64,000 bases of DNA from Sphingomonas trueperi. GTDB lineage: Bacteria; Pseudomonadota; Alphaproteobacteria; Sphingomonadales; Sphingomonadaceae. Positions 1 through 8,404 of this stretch are shown piece by piece. The stretch covers positions 186,001 through 250,000 of the forward strand of contig NZ_JAATJB010000003.1 of NCBI RefSeq assembly GCF_011927635.1, written 5' to 3'. The position numbers and the translations under genes are program-made. Below the pieces are notes generated by a model, which ran no database searches, was not told the origin of the DNA, and was given only the letters and a program-made list of their open reading frames with translations. Position 1 is the stretch's first letter, and each line of letters begins with the position of its first letter.

Positions 1-521
1 ATCGCATCAAGGCCAATCTGAGCGCGGAGACCTCGGTGCGCGGATCGGTGCGCCCCTATGCGCGGGGGATGCTGGAGGTGGACGGCTATTACCCGGTCAC
101 CAGCAGCATCGTGCTTGCCGGCCGAGTCCGCGCCGGATCGATCACCGGCGTGTCGCGCGACGACCTGCCGCCTTCGCGGCGCTATTATGGCGGTGGCGGC
201 GGCTCGGTGCGCGGCTTCGGCTATCAGGAACTCGGGCCCCGATCGCCCGACGACAAGCCGGTCGGCGGCCGTTCGTTCAACGAGTTCGGGATCGAGGCGC
301 GCTACCGCTTCGGCAATTACGGCATCGTGCCGTTCCTCGACGCCGGCCAGGTCTATGAGGGCACCATGCCCACGGGCCGCAACCTGCGCTTCGGCGCGGG
401 CATCGGCGGCCGGCTCTACACCAATTTCGGGCCGCTACGCATCGACGTGGCGACCCCGATCGCGCGCAAGCCGGGTGAATCCAAGATCGCGCTCTATATT
501 TCGATCGGACAGGCATTCTGA
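1..521 (+). CDS. tamA: TamA/Omp85-type outer membrane protein, C-terminal part
   Basis: The reading frame is open from the left edge (codons in phase with position 3), so only the last ~173 residues are present. It shows the glycine-rich GGGGSVRGF segment typical of the VRGY/F motif in the Omp85 beta-barrel, followed by alternating strand-like stretches and an aromatic C-terminal residue (…GQAF), the usual signal of an outer membrane barrel. The stop codon overlaps the ATG of a TamB homologue (TGATG), which supports TamA rather than BamA. In the family, TamA works with TamB in outer membrane protein assembly or lipid transport across the envelope. The N-terminal POTRA domains lie outside the window. 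Confidence 0.85.
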   Translation, partial: RIKANLSAETSVRGSVRPYARGMLEVDGYYPVTSSIVLAGRVRAGSITGVSRDDLPPSRRYYGGGGGSVRGFGYQELGPRSPDDKPVGGRSFNEFGIEARYRFGNYGIVPFLDAGQVYEGTMPTGRNLRFGAGIGGRLYTNFGPLRIDVATPIARKPGESKIALYISIGQAF

Positions 522-3500
522 TGGTGGACGACTTGCCTGAAACCGAGACCGTCACGGTCGTGCGCGCCGGCAAGCCGCTCTGGGTGAAGATCGCCCAGTG
601 GGTGGCGCTGGGGCTGGTGTCGCTTGCGGCGCTGGCGGGGTTGGCGGTGCTGGGGCTCGATACCCAGCCGGGGCGGCGACTGATCGCCGACCAGCTCGCC
701 CGGCTCAAGCTCGAGTCCGGCCTCGGCTTCCGCATCGGTCGGATCGACGGCTCGATCTACGGCGGCATGGTGCTGCGCGACGTACGCGTGAGCGACACCA
801 GGGGCGTGTTCGCCACTGCCCAGGAGATCAGGCTCGACTGGCGGCCGCTCTCCTATCTCAACAACCGGATCGACATCCGCAACCTGGAGAGCCCGGAAAT
901 CCGGCTCGCGCGGCTGCCCGAACTCAAGCCTTCGGGTGATCCGAACGCACCGCTGCTGCCCGATCTCAACATCGACGTCGCGCGGCTGAACGTCGCGCGG
1001 ATCGACATCGCGCCGGCGGTGGACGGCCAGCGGCACATCGCGCGGCTCAGCGGATCGGCGCATCTGTCGGACGGGCGTGCGCAGTTGGTCGCTGATGCGG
1101 GCACGATCGCGGCGCGCGGCGTGGCCGGCGGCGACCGCGTGACGCTCAAGCTCGACGCGGTGCCGGCAGCCAATCGGCTCGACATCGACCTGCGGCTGCA
1201 TGCCCCCAAGGGCGGCCTCGTCGCCGCTCTCGCCAAGCTGCGGGCGCCGCTGGTGGCGACCGTCCAGGGCGCGGGCGACTGGAAGCATTGGGCCGGCAAG
1301 GGCGTCGCGACGCTCGGCGGCGGCAGTCTCGCCGATCTCGACGTGACCGCCGATAGCGGCCGCTTCCAGATCCGCGGCATGACGCATCCCGGCCTGTACC
1401 TGCAGGGCCCGGTCGAGCGCCTGACTGCGCCGGGGCTGCGGCTCGACACCGACTTCCGCTGGGCCGACCGCAAGGCCGACGGCGTGATCAAGCTCAAGTC
1501 CGATGCGCTGTCCGCGCAGGCCCAGGGCCTGGTCGATCTCGGCAACAACCGGTTCCGCGGCGTGCATGTCGACGCACTGCTGCTCAAGCCGGGGACGATC
1601 GCACCCAAGCTCGTCGGCCGCTCGGTGCGCGCCTCGCTGGCACTGGAAGGCGCCTTCGCGACCCCGATGGTCGACTACAAGCTCTCCGCCGGCGCGATCG
1701 GCTTCGGCGAGACGGTGGTCGAGCAGCTCTATGCCGAAGGCCGCGCGCGGGTGGATTCGGATCGCATCCTGGTGCCTGTGCGCGCCAGGGCGGCGCGGGT
1801 GTCGGGGCTCAACGCCGCGGCGGGAGGTCTCGTCACCAACGTTACGGTGAACGGTGACATAGCGATTTCGGGCAGCCGCATCCTCTCCGACAACCTCCGG
1901 CTGAAGTCGGACAAGATCGACGCGACCGCCATCGTCGCCGCCGACATGGCCACCGGCCGATACACCGGCGCGCTGAAGGGACGCATCAACGATTACACCA
2001 TTGCCGGGGTCGGCGTGGTCGACCTCAACACCGATGCCGAGCTCTACACCGCCCCTGGCGGCGGTTGGGGCATTCGTGGCAAGGTCGCGGGGCGGTCGCG
2101 CAAGCTGTTCAACGACGGCGTCCGCAAATTCCTGGGCGGCAACACCGTCGCCTCGGCGCGATTGAACCTCGATCCCAAGGGCGTGATCGGCATCGCCGAT
2201 GTCCGCCTGAAGGCGCCGCAGTTCCGCGTGTTGCGCGGGCAGGGGACCTATGATCCCGCGGGCGCGATCCGGCTCACGGCGGACGCCGTCTCCGATCAGT
2301 ACGGCCCGCTCAGCGCCCGCGTGACCGGCACGCTCAACGCGCCGCAGCTGCTGCTGCGTGCCGAAAAGCCTGGGCTGGGCGTGGGGCTCGCCAAGGTCGA
2401 GGCCAAGGTCGTCGGCCGCGGTGACGCCTATGCGGTGACCGCCACCGGCGAGAGCAATTACGGGCCGTTCAACGCCGATGTGCTGGTCCGCACCGGCACG
2501 GCACTGGCGATCCAGGTCAATGCCGCGCGCTTCGCCGGCATGGATATTGCCGGCCAGCTTCAGCAGACCTCGGCCGGGCCCTTCGCTGGCCAGCTGACCT
2601 TCCGCGGATCGGGCGTGAACGGCCTCGCCACGCTGGGCGCCGAGGGCAAGTTCCAGCGCGCCGACGTGCGGGCGACCGCGGCCAATGCCGCGATCCCCGG
2701 CGTCGCCGAGCTGACCATCGGCCGGGCCATCGCCAATGCCAGCATCGTGCTGGCGGACCAGCCGCAGGTCGTCGCAGACGTGCAGATCGCCAACCTCAAG
2801 CGCGGCGAGTTCCTGCTGCGCACCGCGCGCGCCAAGATCGACTATCGCGGCGGCAATGGCACCGTGCAGGCGGTTGCCAGCGGCTCGTCGGGCGTGGCGT
2901 TCGACGTCGCGCTCAACGGACGGATGACCCCGGCGCTGTGGACGGCCGCGCTCCAAGGCCAGGCGAGCGGGGTCAAGTTCCGGACGCTGCAGGCTGCACG
3001 GATCGCGATCGAGAACGGCACCTATCGCCTGCTGCCGACCCAGATCGATTTCGACCAGGGCAGCCTGCGCCTTGCCGGCCGCTATGGCGACGGCACGGTG
3101 CTGCAGGCGCGGCTCGACAAGCTCGACTTGGCGATCATCAACGCCTTCGTGCCTGATCTCGGCATCGGCGGGACTGCCACCGGCAGCCTCGACTTCGCCC
3201 AGACCTCGGCGGACGCGTTCCCCAGCGCCGACATGCGGCTGGAGATCGACGATCTGACCCGCTCCAGCCTCGTCCGCGTCTCGGCGCCGGCGCATATCAG
3301 CATGGTCGGCAAGCTGCTCCCCGACGGTGGCGACCTGCGCGCGCTGATCCGGCGGGGCGACGCGACGATCGGTCGCGTTGTCACGACGTTGCGCCCGCTG
3401 GGACCGGGTGCGGGCAGCTGGACCGAGCGGCTGATGGCGGCCCCGCTTTCCGGCGGCATTCGCTATAACGGCCCGGCAGCCTTGCCTTTCGCCTTTGCAG

Positions 3501-4738
3501 GGTTGCCCAACCAGCAGCTCACCGGCGCGATCGGCATGGCGGCGGACTTCACCGGCCGGGTCGATCGCCCGCAGCTCAACGGCGTCGTCCGCGCCGACAA
3601 CCTGACCTATGACAATGAAGGTACCGGCACCCGCCTGACCAACCTCAAGATCGACGGCCAGTTCTCCAACGACGCCTTCGTGCTCAATCAGGCGAACGCG
3701 CGCGCCGGTGACGGCAGCGTGAGCGCCAGCGGGCGGGTCGGTCTCTCCTCGGCGGACGGCTTCCCGATGGCGATCACCGTCAAGCTCGACAACGCCCGAC
3801 TGGCGCGCAGCGAGGCGTTGGGCGCGACGGCGAGCGGCACGCTCACCATCACCAAGAGCGTCGACGTCCAGAAGATCGAGGGGCAGATCAACATCCCCGA
3901 GGCGAACTATCAGATCATCCGCCAGGGCGCGGCCGAGATCCCGGAGCTCAGCGGCGTGCGGCGCAAGGGCGATATCGATCCGAACCAGCAGGCGCAGGCG
4001 AAGAAGCCGGCGCGCGCCTTCGGCAATTTCGACCTCGCGATCCGCGTGCGAGCCGACAATCGCCTGATGGTGAGCGGCATGGGGCTCGAGTCCGAATGGC
4101 AGGCGAACATCACCATCGGCGGTACGACGCTCGCCCCGCAGATCCGCGGCACGATGGAAGTGGTGCGCGGCACCTACAGCTTCGCCAGCCGCCGCTTCGA
4201 GCTGACCAAGGGCATCATCAGCTTCCAGGGCGCGGAGCTGACCAACCCGACGATCGACATCTCGGCGAACACCACGGCGGAGGGCGTGGCGGCGATCCTC
4301 AACATCACCGGCACCGCGCAGAAGCCGCAGATCGCCTTCACCTCCAACCCGGCGCTGCCGCAGGACGAGGTGCTGTCGCGGCTGTTCTTCGGCACCAACG
4401 TGACCAACCTGTCCGCCACCGAGGCGATCCAGCTGGCCGCGGCGCTCAACTCGCTGCGCGCCACCGGCGGCGGGCTCAACCCGCTCGGGCAGCTCAAGTC
4501 CGCAACGGGCATCGATCGGCTGCGCGTACTTGGCGCCGACGATACCACCGGGCGGGGGACCTCGCTCGCGGCGGGCAAGTACATCACGAACAACATCTAT
4601 ATCGAGATCATCACCGACGCTCGGGGCTTCACCGCAACGCAGCTGGAGGTGTCGCTGTCGCGGGCGCTGAGCGTGCTTTCGCAGACGAGTTCGTTCGGCG
4701 GATCGGGTGCGACGCTGCGCTACTCGCGGGATTATTGA
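521..4738 (+). CDS. tamB: Translocation and assembly module protein TamB
   Basis: A 1405-residue protein with one N-terminal membrane segment (about residues 25-48), followed by a very long run of beta-rich repeats of the AsmA/TamB type. The C-terminal ~350 residues match the TamB (DUF490) domain, including GTMEVVRGTYSFASRRFELT and the terminal region LSRALSVLSQTSSFGGSG. Such proteins span the periplasm from the inner membrane to the outer-membrane partner TamA. The start overlaps the tamA stop by one base, so the two genes are translationally coupled. The length is typical of alphaproteobacterial TamB. A long open frame on the opposite strand is a codon-bias shadow. Confidence 0.93.
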   Translation: MVDDLPETETVTVVRAGKPLWVKIAQWVALGLVSLAALAGLAVLGLDTQPGRRLIADQLARLKLESGLGFRIGRIDGSIYGGMVLRDVRVSDTRGVFATAQEIRLDWRPLSYLNNRIDIRNLESPEIRLARLPELKPSGDPNAPLLPDLNIDVARLNVARIDIAPAVDGQRHIARLSGSAHLSDGRAQLVADAGTIAARGVAGGDRVTLKLDAVPAANRLDIDLRLHAPKGGLVAALAKLRAPLVATVQGAGDWKHWAGKGVATLGGGSLADLDVTADSGRFQIRGMTHPGLYLQGPVERLTAPGLRLDTDFRWADRKADGVIKLKSDALSAQAQGLVDLGNNRFRGVHVDALLLKPGTIAPKLVGRSVRASLALEGAFATPMVDYKLSAGAIGFGETVVEQLYAEGRARVDSDRILVPVRARAARVSGLNAAAGGLVTNVTVNGDIAISGSRILSDNLRLKSDKIDATAIVAADMATGRYTGALKGRINDYTIAGVGVVDLNTDAELYTAPGGGWGIRGKVAGRSRKLFNDGVRKFLGGNTVASARLNLDPKGVIGIADVRLKAPQFRVLRGQGTYDPAGAIRLTADAVSDQYGPLSARVTGTLNAPQLLLRAEKPGLGVGLAKVEAKVVGRGDAYAVTATGESNYGPFNADVLVRTGTALAIQVNAARFAGMDIAGQLQQTSAGPFAGQLTFRGSGVNGLATLGAEGKFQRADVRATAANAAIPGVAELTIGRAIANASIVLADQPQVVADVQIANLKRGEFLLRTARAKIDYRGGNGTVQAVASGSSGVAFDVALNGRMTPALWTAALQGQASGVKFRTLQAARIAIENGTYRLLPTQIDFDQGSLRLAGRYGDGTVLQARLDKLDLAIINAFVPDLGIGGTATGSLDFAQTSADAFPSADMRLEIDDLTRSSLVRVSAPAHISMVGKLLPDGGDLRALIRRGDATIGRVVTTLRPLGPGAGSWTERLMAAPLSGGIRYNGPAALPFAFAGLPNQQLTGAIGMAADFTGRVDRPQLNGVVRADNLTYDNEGTGTRLTNLKIDGQFSNDAFVLNQANARAGDGSVSASGRVGLSSADGFPMAITVKLDNARLARSEALGATASGTLTITKSVDVQKIEGQINIPEANYQIIRQGAAEIPELSGVRRKGDIDPNQQAQAKKPARAFGNFDLAIRVRADNRLMVSGMGLESEWQANITIGGTTLAPQIRGTMEVVRGTYSFASRRFELTKGIISFQGAELTNPTIDISANTTAEGVAAILNITGTAQKPQIAFTSNPALPQDEVLSRLFFGTNVTNLSATEAIQLAAALNSLRATGGGLNPLGQLKSATGIDRLRVLGADDTTGRGTSLAAGKYITNNIYIEIITDARGFTATQLEVSLSRALSVLSQTSSFGGSGATLRYSRDY

Positions 4739-4791
4739 GGTGGCGCGGGCCCGATAGTCGTGCAACCATGCCTCGCGGAGAGGCAGAAAAG

Positions 4792-6258
4792 ATGCGCGAA
4801 CATTTCGACGTGCTCGTCGTCGGCGCGGGGATATCGGGGATCGGCGCGGGCTATCACCTGCAGACGCAGAGCCCCGGCCGCACCTATGCGATCCTCGAGG
4901 CGCGCGAGCGGATGGGGGGCACCTGGGACCTGTTCCGCTACCCCGGCATCCGTTCGGATTCCGACATGTACACGCTCGGCTTTCCGTTCCGGCCTTGGAC
5001 CGATGCCAAGGCGATCGCCGATGGCGACGCGATCCTGCGCTACCTGGTCGACACCGCCCGTGAATTTGGGATCGATCGGCATGTTCGCTATCGCCACAGG
5101 GTCGTCGGTGCCGCCTGGTCGAGCGTGGAGGCGCTGTGGACGGTCACCGTCGAGGCGGGCGGGCAGACCCGCCTGTTCAGCTGCAGCTTCCTGTTCCTCT
5201 GCGCGGGCTATTACAACTACGAGCGCGGCCATCTGCCGGACTTCCCAGGGCGCGAGGCGTTTCACGGTCGTATCGTTCATCCGCAATTCTGGACGCCCGA
5301 TATCGATTATGCGGGCAAGCGCGTCGTCGTGATCGGTAGCGGGGCGACGGCGATGACGCTGGTCCCAGAACTCGCGCGGGAGGCGGCGCATGTCACCATG
5401 CTGCAGCGCTCGCCCAGTTACGTCGTGGCGCGGCCCTCGCAGGACCGCATCGCAAACTGGCTGCGGCGTATCCTTCCTGCCAAGGCGGCCTATGGTCTGA
5501 CGCGATGGAAAAACGTACTGATCGGCCAGTATTTCTATGGGCTGGCGCGCAAGCATCCGGCCAAGGCGAAGGCGCGGCTGGTCGAGATGGTCCGTGGTGA
5601 GCTCGACCCAGGCTATGATGTCGCCACCCACTTCACGCCCAGCTACGATCCGTGGGACCAGCGGCTGTGCTTGGTCCCCGACGCCGACCTTTTCGCCGCA
5701 ATCCGCAAGGGCAAAGCCGATGTCGTCACCGATCGGATCGATCGGTTCACTGCCGACGGGCTCAAGCTGCAATCCGGTCGCGAACTGCCTGCCGATCTCG
5801 TGGTCACCGCGACGGGGTTGGAAGTTCAGCTGATGGGCGGCGTGCCGGTGACGGTGGACGGCACGGCGGTCGATTGGTCGCAGCGGCTGACCTACAAGGG
5901 GATGATGTTCGCCGGCGTGCCGAACTTCGCCATCGCTTTCGGGTACACCAATGCCAGCTGGACGCTGAAGGCCGACCTCACTGCGCGCTATGTCACCCGC
6001 CTGCTGGCCGCGATGGCGAAGCGCGGCATGCGGCAGGTGACCCCGCAGCCTTCCGCGCCGGTAGAGCCGCAGCCCTTCCTCGATTTCACCTCGGGCTATG
6101 TCCAGCGCGCGATCCACCTGCTGCCACGCCAGGGCCATCGCAAGCCTTGGCGGGTGCACCAGAGTTACACTCGTGACCTGCTGGCGCTAAAATATGGCGG
6201 GATCGACGACGACATGGTCTTCTCCAACCCCGAGCCTGCCAAGCGCAGCGCTGCCTAG
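4792..6258 (+). CDS. Flavin-containing monooxygenase (Baeyer-Villiger type family)
   Basis: A 488-residue FAD/NADPH enzyme. An FAD-binding Rossmann motif (GAGISG) lies at residues 11-16 and a second dinucleotide motif (GSGATA) near residue 182. Between them FHGRIVHPQFW at about residues 157-167 fits the Baeyer-Villiger/FMO fingerprint FxGxxxHxxxW, although the residue after Trp is Thr rather than Pro or Asp. I chose the ATG at 4792 because GGAGAGG lies nine bases upstream; an ATG at 4768 is in frame but lacks a ribosome site. The enzyme would insert oxygen into a ketone or oxidise an N or S centre; the substrate cannot be told. It ends in a CTAG palindrome shared with the stop of the convergent amine oxidase gene. 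Confidence 0.88.
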   Translation: MREHFDVLVVGAGISGIGAGYHLQTQSPGRTYAILEARERMGGTWDLFRYPGIRSDSDMYTLGFPFRPWTDAKAIADGDAILRYLVDTAREFGIDRHVRYRHRVVGAAWSSVEALWTVTVEAGGQTRLFSCSFLFLCAGYYNYERGHLPDFPGREAFHGRIVHPQFWTPDIDYAGKRVVVIGSGATAMTLVPELAREAAHVTMLQRSPSYVVARPSQDRIANWLRRILPAKAAYGLTRWKNVLIGQYFYGLARKHPAKAKARLVEMVRGELDPGYDVATHFTPSYDPWDQRLCLVPDADLFAAIRKGKADVVTDRIDRFTADGLKLQSGRELPADLVVTATGLEVQLMGGVPVTVDGTAVDWSQRLTYKGMMFAGVPNFAIAFGYTNASWTLKADLTARYVTRLLAAMAKRGMRQVTPQPSAPVEPQPFLDFTSGYVQRAIHLLPRQGHRKPWRVHQSYTRDLLALKYGGIDDDMVFSNPEPAKRSAA

Positions 6259-7472
6259 CCGAGCAGCGCGCGGGCGGCGGCGACGCCGGTCTTGTAGGCG
6301 CCGTGCGCGGTGGAGAACTCGGTAGCCGAGCACGCCTCGCCCGCGAAGCGAATGCGCGGATCGATCGGGGTGCTGAGCACCTGCCGGGCCGAGGCGCGGC
6401 CGGGGAGGGCATGGCTGTAGCTGCCGCGGATATGCGTCTCGCGACTCCATGCCGAGCCCGCGAGCAGCCGCAGCCGCTTCCGCCACTGGCCGCCGAGCAA
6501 CGCGCACAATTCCTCGATCGCGAAGTCGGCAGCGCCCTGCAGCCCGCGCGCGGCCAGTTCGCGCGCACCCTCGCCACCGAACATCGCCTCGACGATCGGG
6601 CGTCCGAAGGGACGAAGTGTGTAGGTGCCGGTGATGACGCTGCGCGGATCGCCGAGCAGATGCGCATTGGCCTCCAGCTCGTCGGCACCCTGGTCGATCG
6701 CGAGGAACAGCTTGTCGGCCAGCCCCAGCGGCAGCGCGGCCGCGGCATGGAGCAGGTCGTCATGGCCCGCGAGCATGATGTCGCCGCGCGCCAGGATGTC
6801 GGTGGAGACGGTGACGATGACCTGCGCCGCCTCCAGCGTGCCGCGCGGCGTCTGCAGCTTGAGGCGGATGCTCGAACGGTCGATCGCGGTGATCGGCGTG
6901 GCGAGCGCGGTACGCAGGAATCCCGCCTGTGCGGTCACCAGCGCGCCATAGCCGGCGGGCACGCGCCAGTCGGTTTCGGTCGCGGCATCCTCATAGGCGA
7001 GATAGTCGGCGATCGAGAGCTTGGCGGTATCGACGCCGTTGACGAAGCCGCTGATCGCATCGATCCAGGCGCTCCAGGGACTATCCGGCACCAGCGCTGC
7101 GCCCGCGCGATCGCCCGGCGGCGGATCCTTGCGCAGCCGGGTCTCGAACGCGGTATAGGCCCTGGCGGCGTCGCGCTGCTCGGCCTGCGAGAAGCCGAGC
7201 GCGCGCCATTGCTCGCGCCAGCGCGGCAGCGTCTGGTCGAGTTCAAAGCCGTGCAGCGCGGCGATCTCGACCCAGGGGTTGTGCTCGGCCGAATGGAGCC
7301 AGCCCGCCCCCAGGTCGAGCGCCATGCCGTCGACATGCTCGGTCCGCGCCCGCCCGCCGAGGCGGGTGTCGGCCTCGACCAGCAGCACCTCCTTGCCGGC
7401 ATCGGCCAGGGTGCGGGCGGCCCCAATGCCGGCGGCGCCGCCGCCGACTACGATCACGTCAAACTGTTGCAT
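6255..7472 (-). CDS. FAD-dependent amine oxidase (flavin monoamine oxidase family)
   Basis: About 405 residues. The N-terminus reads FDVIVVGGGAAGIGAARTLAD, the FAD beta-alpha-beta fold, followed by an acidic E and the GG doublet (LGGRARTEHVDGM) typical of amine oxidases. A second FAD contact (FAGEACSATEFSTAHGAYKTG) lies at the C-terminus. The enzyme would oxidise a primary or secondary amine to an imine with release of hydrogen peroxide. I chose the ATG at 7472, directly before the Rossmann fold; an ATG at 7529 is in frame but would overlap the upstream MaoC gene by 40 bases. It is the last gene of the minus-strand catabolic run. Its stop shares CTAG with that of the facing monooxygenase. Confidence 0.85.
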   Translation of the reverse strand: MQQFDVIVVGGGAAGIGAARTLADAGKEVLLVEADTRLGGRARTEHVDGMALDLGAGWLHSAEHNPWVEIAALHGFELDQTLPRWREQWRALGFSQAEQRDAARAYTAFETRLRKDPPPGDRAGAALVPDSPWSAWIDAISGFVNGVDTAKLSIADYLAYEDAATETDWRVPAGYGALVTAQAGFLRTALATPITAIDRSSIRLKLQTPRGTLEAAQVIVTVSTDILARGDIMLAGHDDLLHAAAALPLGLADKLFLAIDQGADELEANAHLLGDPRSVITGTYTLRPFGRPIVEAMFGGEGARELAARGLQGAADFAIEELCALLGGQWRKRLRLLAGSAWSRETHIRGSYSHALPGRASARQVLSTPIDPRIRFAGEACSATEFSTAHGAYKTGVAAARALLG

Positions 7473-7489
7473 CCCCTGCCGAACGCGCG

Positions 7490-7939
7490 TCAGGCCGAAC
7501 GGCTGCGCAGCAAGGCCGATCGCAGGCATTCACAGACCAGTTCGTCACGCTGGTTGTGCATCTGGTGCCGCCAAGTGACGATGCCCTGGCCTGGGCGCGA
7601 CTTGCTGGCACGCAGTTCGACCACCTCGGAACTGGCGCGCAGCGTGTCGCCCAGGAACACCGGCTTGGGCATGACCAGCTTGTCATAGCCGAGATTGGCG
7701 ACCAGCGAGCCTGCGGTGGTGTCCGCCACGGTGACGCCGACCATCAGGCTGAACGTATAGGTGCCGTTGACCAGGATCTGGCCGAACTCGGAGGCGCGCG
7801 CTGCCTCGGCATCGAGGTGGAGCGGCTGGGTATTGTGGGTGAGGGCGGTGAACAGGAGATTGTCGGTCTCCGTCACCGTGCGGCGCAGGGCATGCTCGAT
7901 GCGGTCGCCCAGCTGCCATTCGTCGAAAAAGCGTGCCAT
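7490..7939 (-). CDS. MaoC-family acyl-CoA dehydratase/hydratase
   Basis: A 149-residue single hot-dog protein. The hydratase-2 region reads LTHNTQPLHLD: the histidine and following Asp of the motif are kept, but the usual catalytic Asp-x-Asn pair is Asn-x-Gln. Variants like this occur in the MaoC subgroup that includes mesaconyl-CoA hydratases. The gene lies one base after the acetyltransferase stop-start junction and 151 bases downstream of no promoter that I can see, so it belongs to the same operon as the methylcrotonyl-CoA carboxylase alpha gene. That context suggests hydration of a branched enoyl-CoA intermediate, perhaps 3-methylglutaconyl-CoA, but this is inference. Confidence 0.85.
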   Translation of the reverse strand: MARFFDEWQLGDRIEHALRRTVTETDNLLFTALTHNTQPLHLDAEAARASEFGQILVNGTYTFSLMVGVTVADTTAGSLVANLGYDKLVMPKPVFLGDTLRASSEVVELRASKSRPGQGIVTWRHQMHNQRDELVCECLRSALLRSRSA

Positions 7940-8404
7940 TCAGCCTTCGTCCTGATCGAGCTTGAGCTTGAAGCCGAAATGGCTCTTGGTCCAGCCGAGC
8001 TTCTCGTAGAAGCGGTGCGCATCCACGCGGTCGCGCATCGAGGTGAGCTGAACCAGCTCGCACCCGCGGGCGCGGCATTCTGTTACCGCCCAGTCTATCA
8101 TTTGCGCACCAAGCCCTTGACCACGCACGGAAGAGGCGATGCGCACCGCCTCGATCTGGCCGCGCCAGGCGCCGCGAAAGGCGATGCCGGGGAGATAGCT
8201 CAGCTGCATCGTGCCGATGACTTCGCCCTCGCGTTCGGCAACGATCAGCCGCTGGTTGGGATCGCGATCGATATCGGTGAACGCCATCTCGTAGCGCGGG
8301 TTGAGCGGCAGCGAGGCGTCCTCGCGGCCACGGCTGAGCGCGTCATCGTCGAGCATCGCGACGATGGCGGGGAGGTCGGCGAGCGTGGCGTCGCGGAAGA
8401 TCAT
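7940..8404 (-). CDS. GNAT-family N-acetyltransferase
   Basis: 154 residues with the acetyl-CoA binding motif A (VRGQGLGAQMIDWA, fitting Q/R-x-x-G-x-G/A) at about residues 96-110, preceded by the beta-4 strand IEAVRIAS and followed by the motif-B tract HRFYEKLGW. It should transfer an acetyl group from acetyl-CoA to an amine; the acceptor is unknown. The start overlaps the stop of the upstream mccA gene by four bases (ATGA), and the stop abuts the MaoC start, so the three genes are co-translated. Acetyltransferases of this kind are sometimes found inside leucine-degradation operons. Confidence 0.87.
   Translation of the reverse strand: MIFRDATLADLPAIVAMLDDDALSRGREDASLPLNPRYEMAFTDIDRDPNQRLIVAEREGEVIGTMQLSYLPGIAFRGAWRGQIEAVRIASSVRGQGLGAQMIDWAVTECRARGCELVQLTSMRDRVDAHRFYEKLGWTKSHFGFKLKLDQDEG

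Noticed and set aside
494..4765. A 1423-codon open frame on the minus strand opposite tamB
   Set aside because: It is a shadow of high GC and codon bias: the sequence is Arg-, Ala- and His-rich without domains, while the plus strand has a complete TamB.
6255..6258. CTAG shared by two convergent stop codons as a regulatory palindrome
   Set aside because: A four-base overlap of stops is a common result of compact gene packing; the same occurs with TTAA at 54755-54758.
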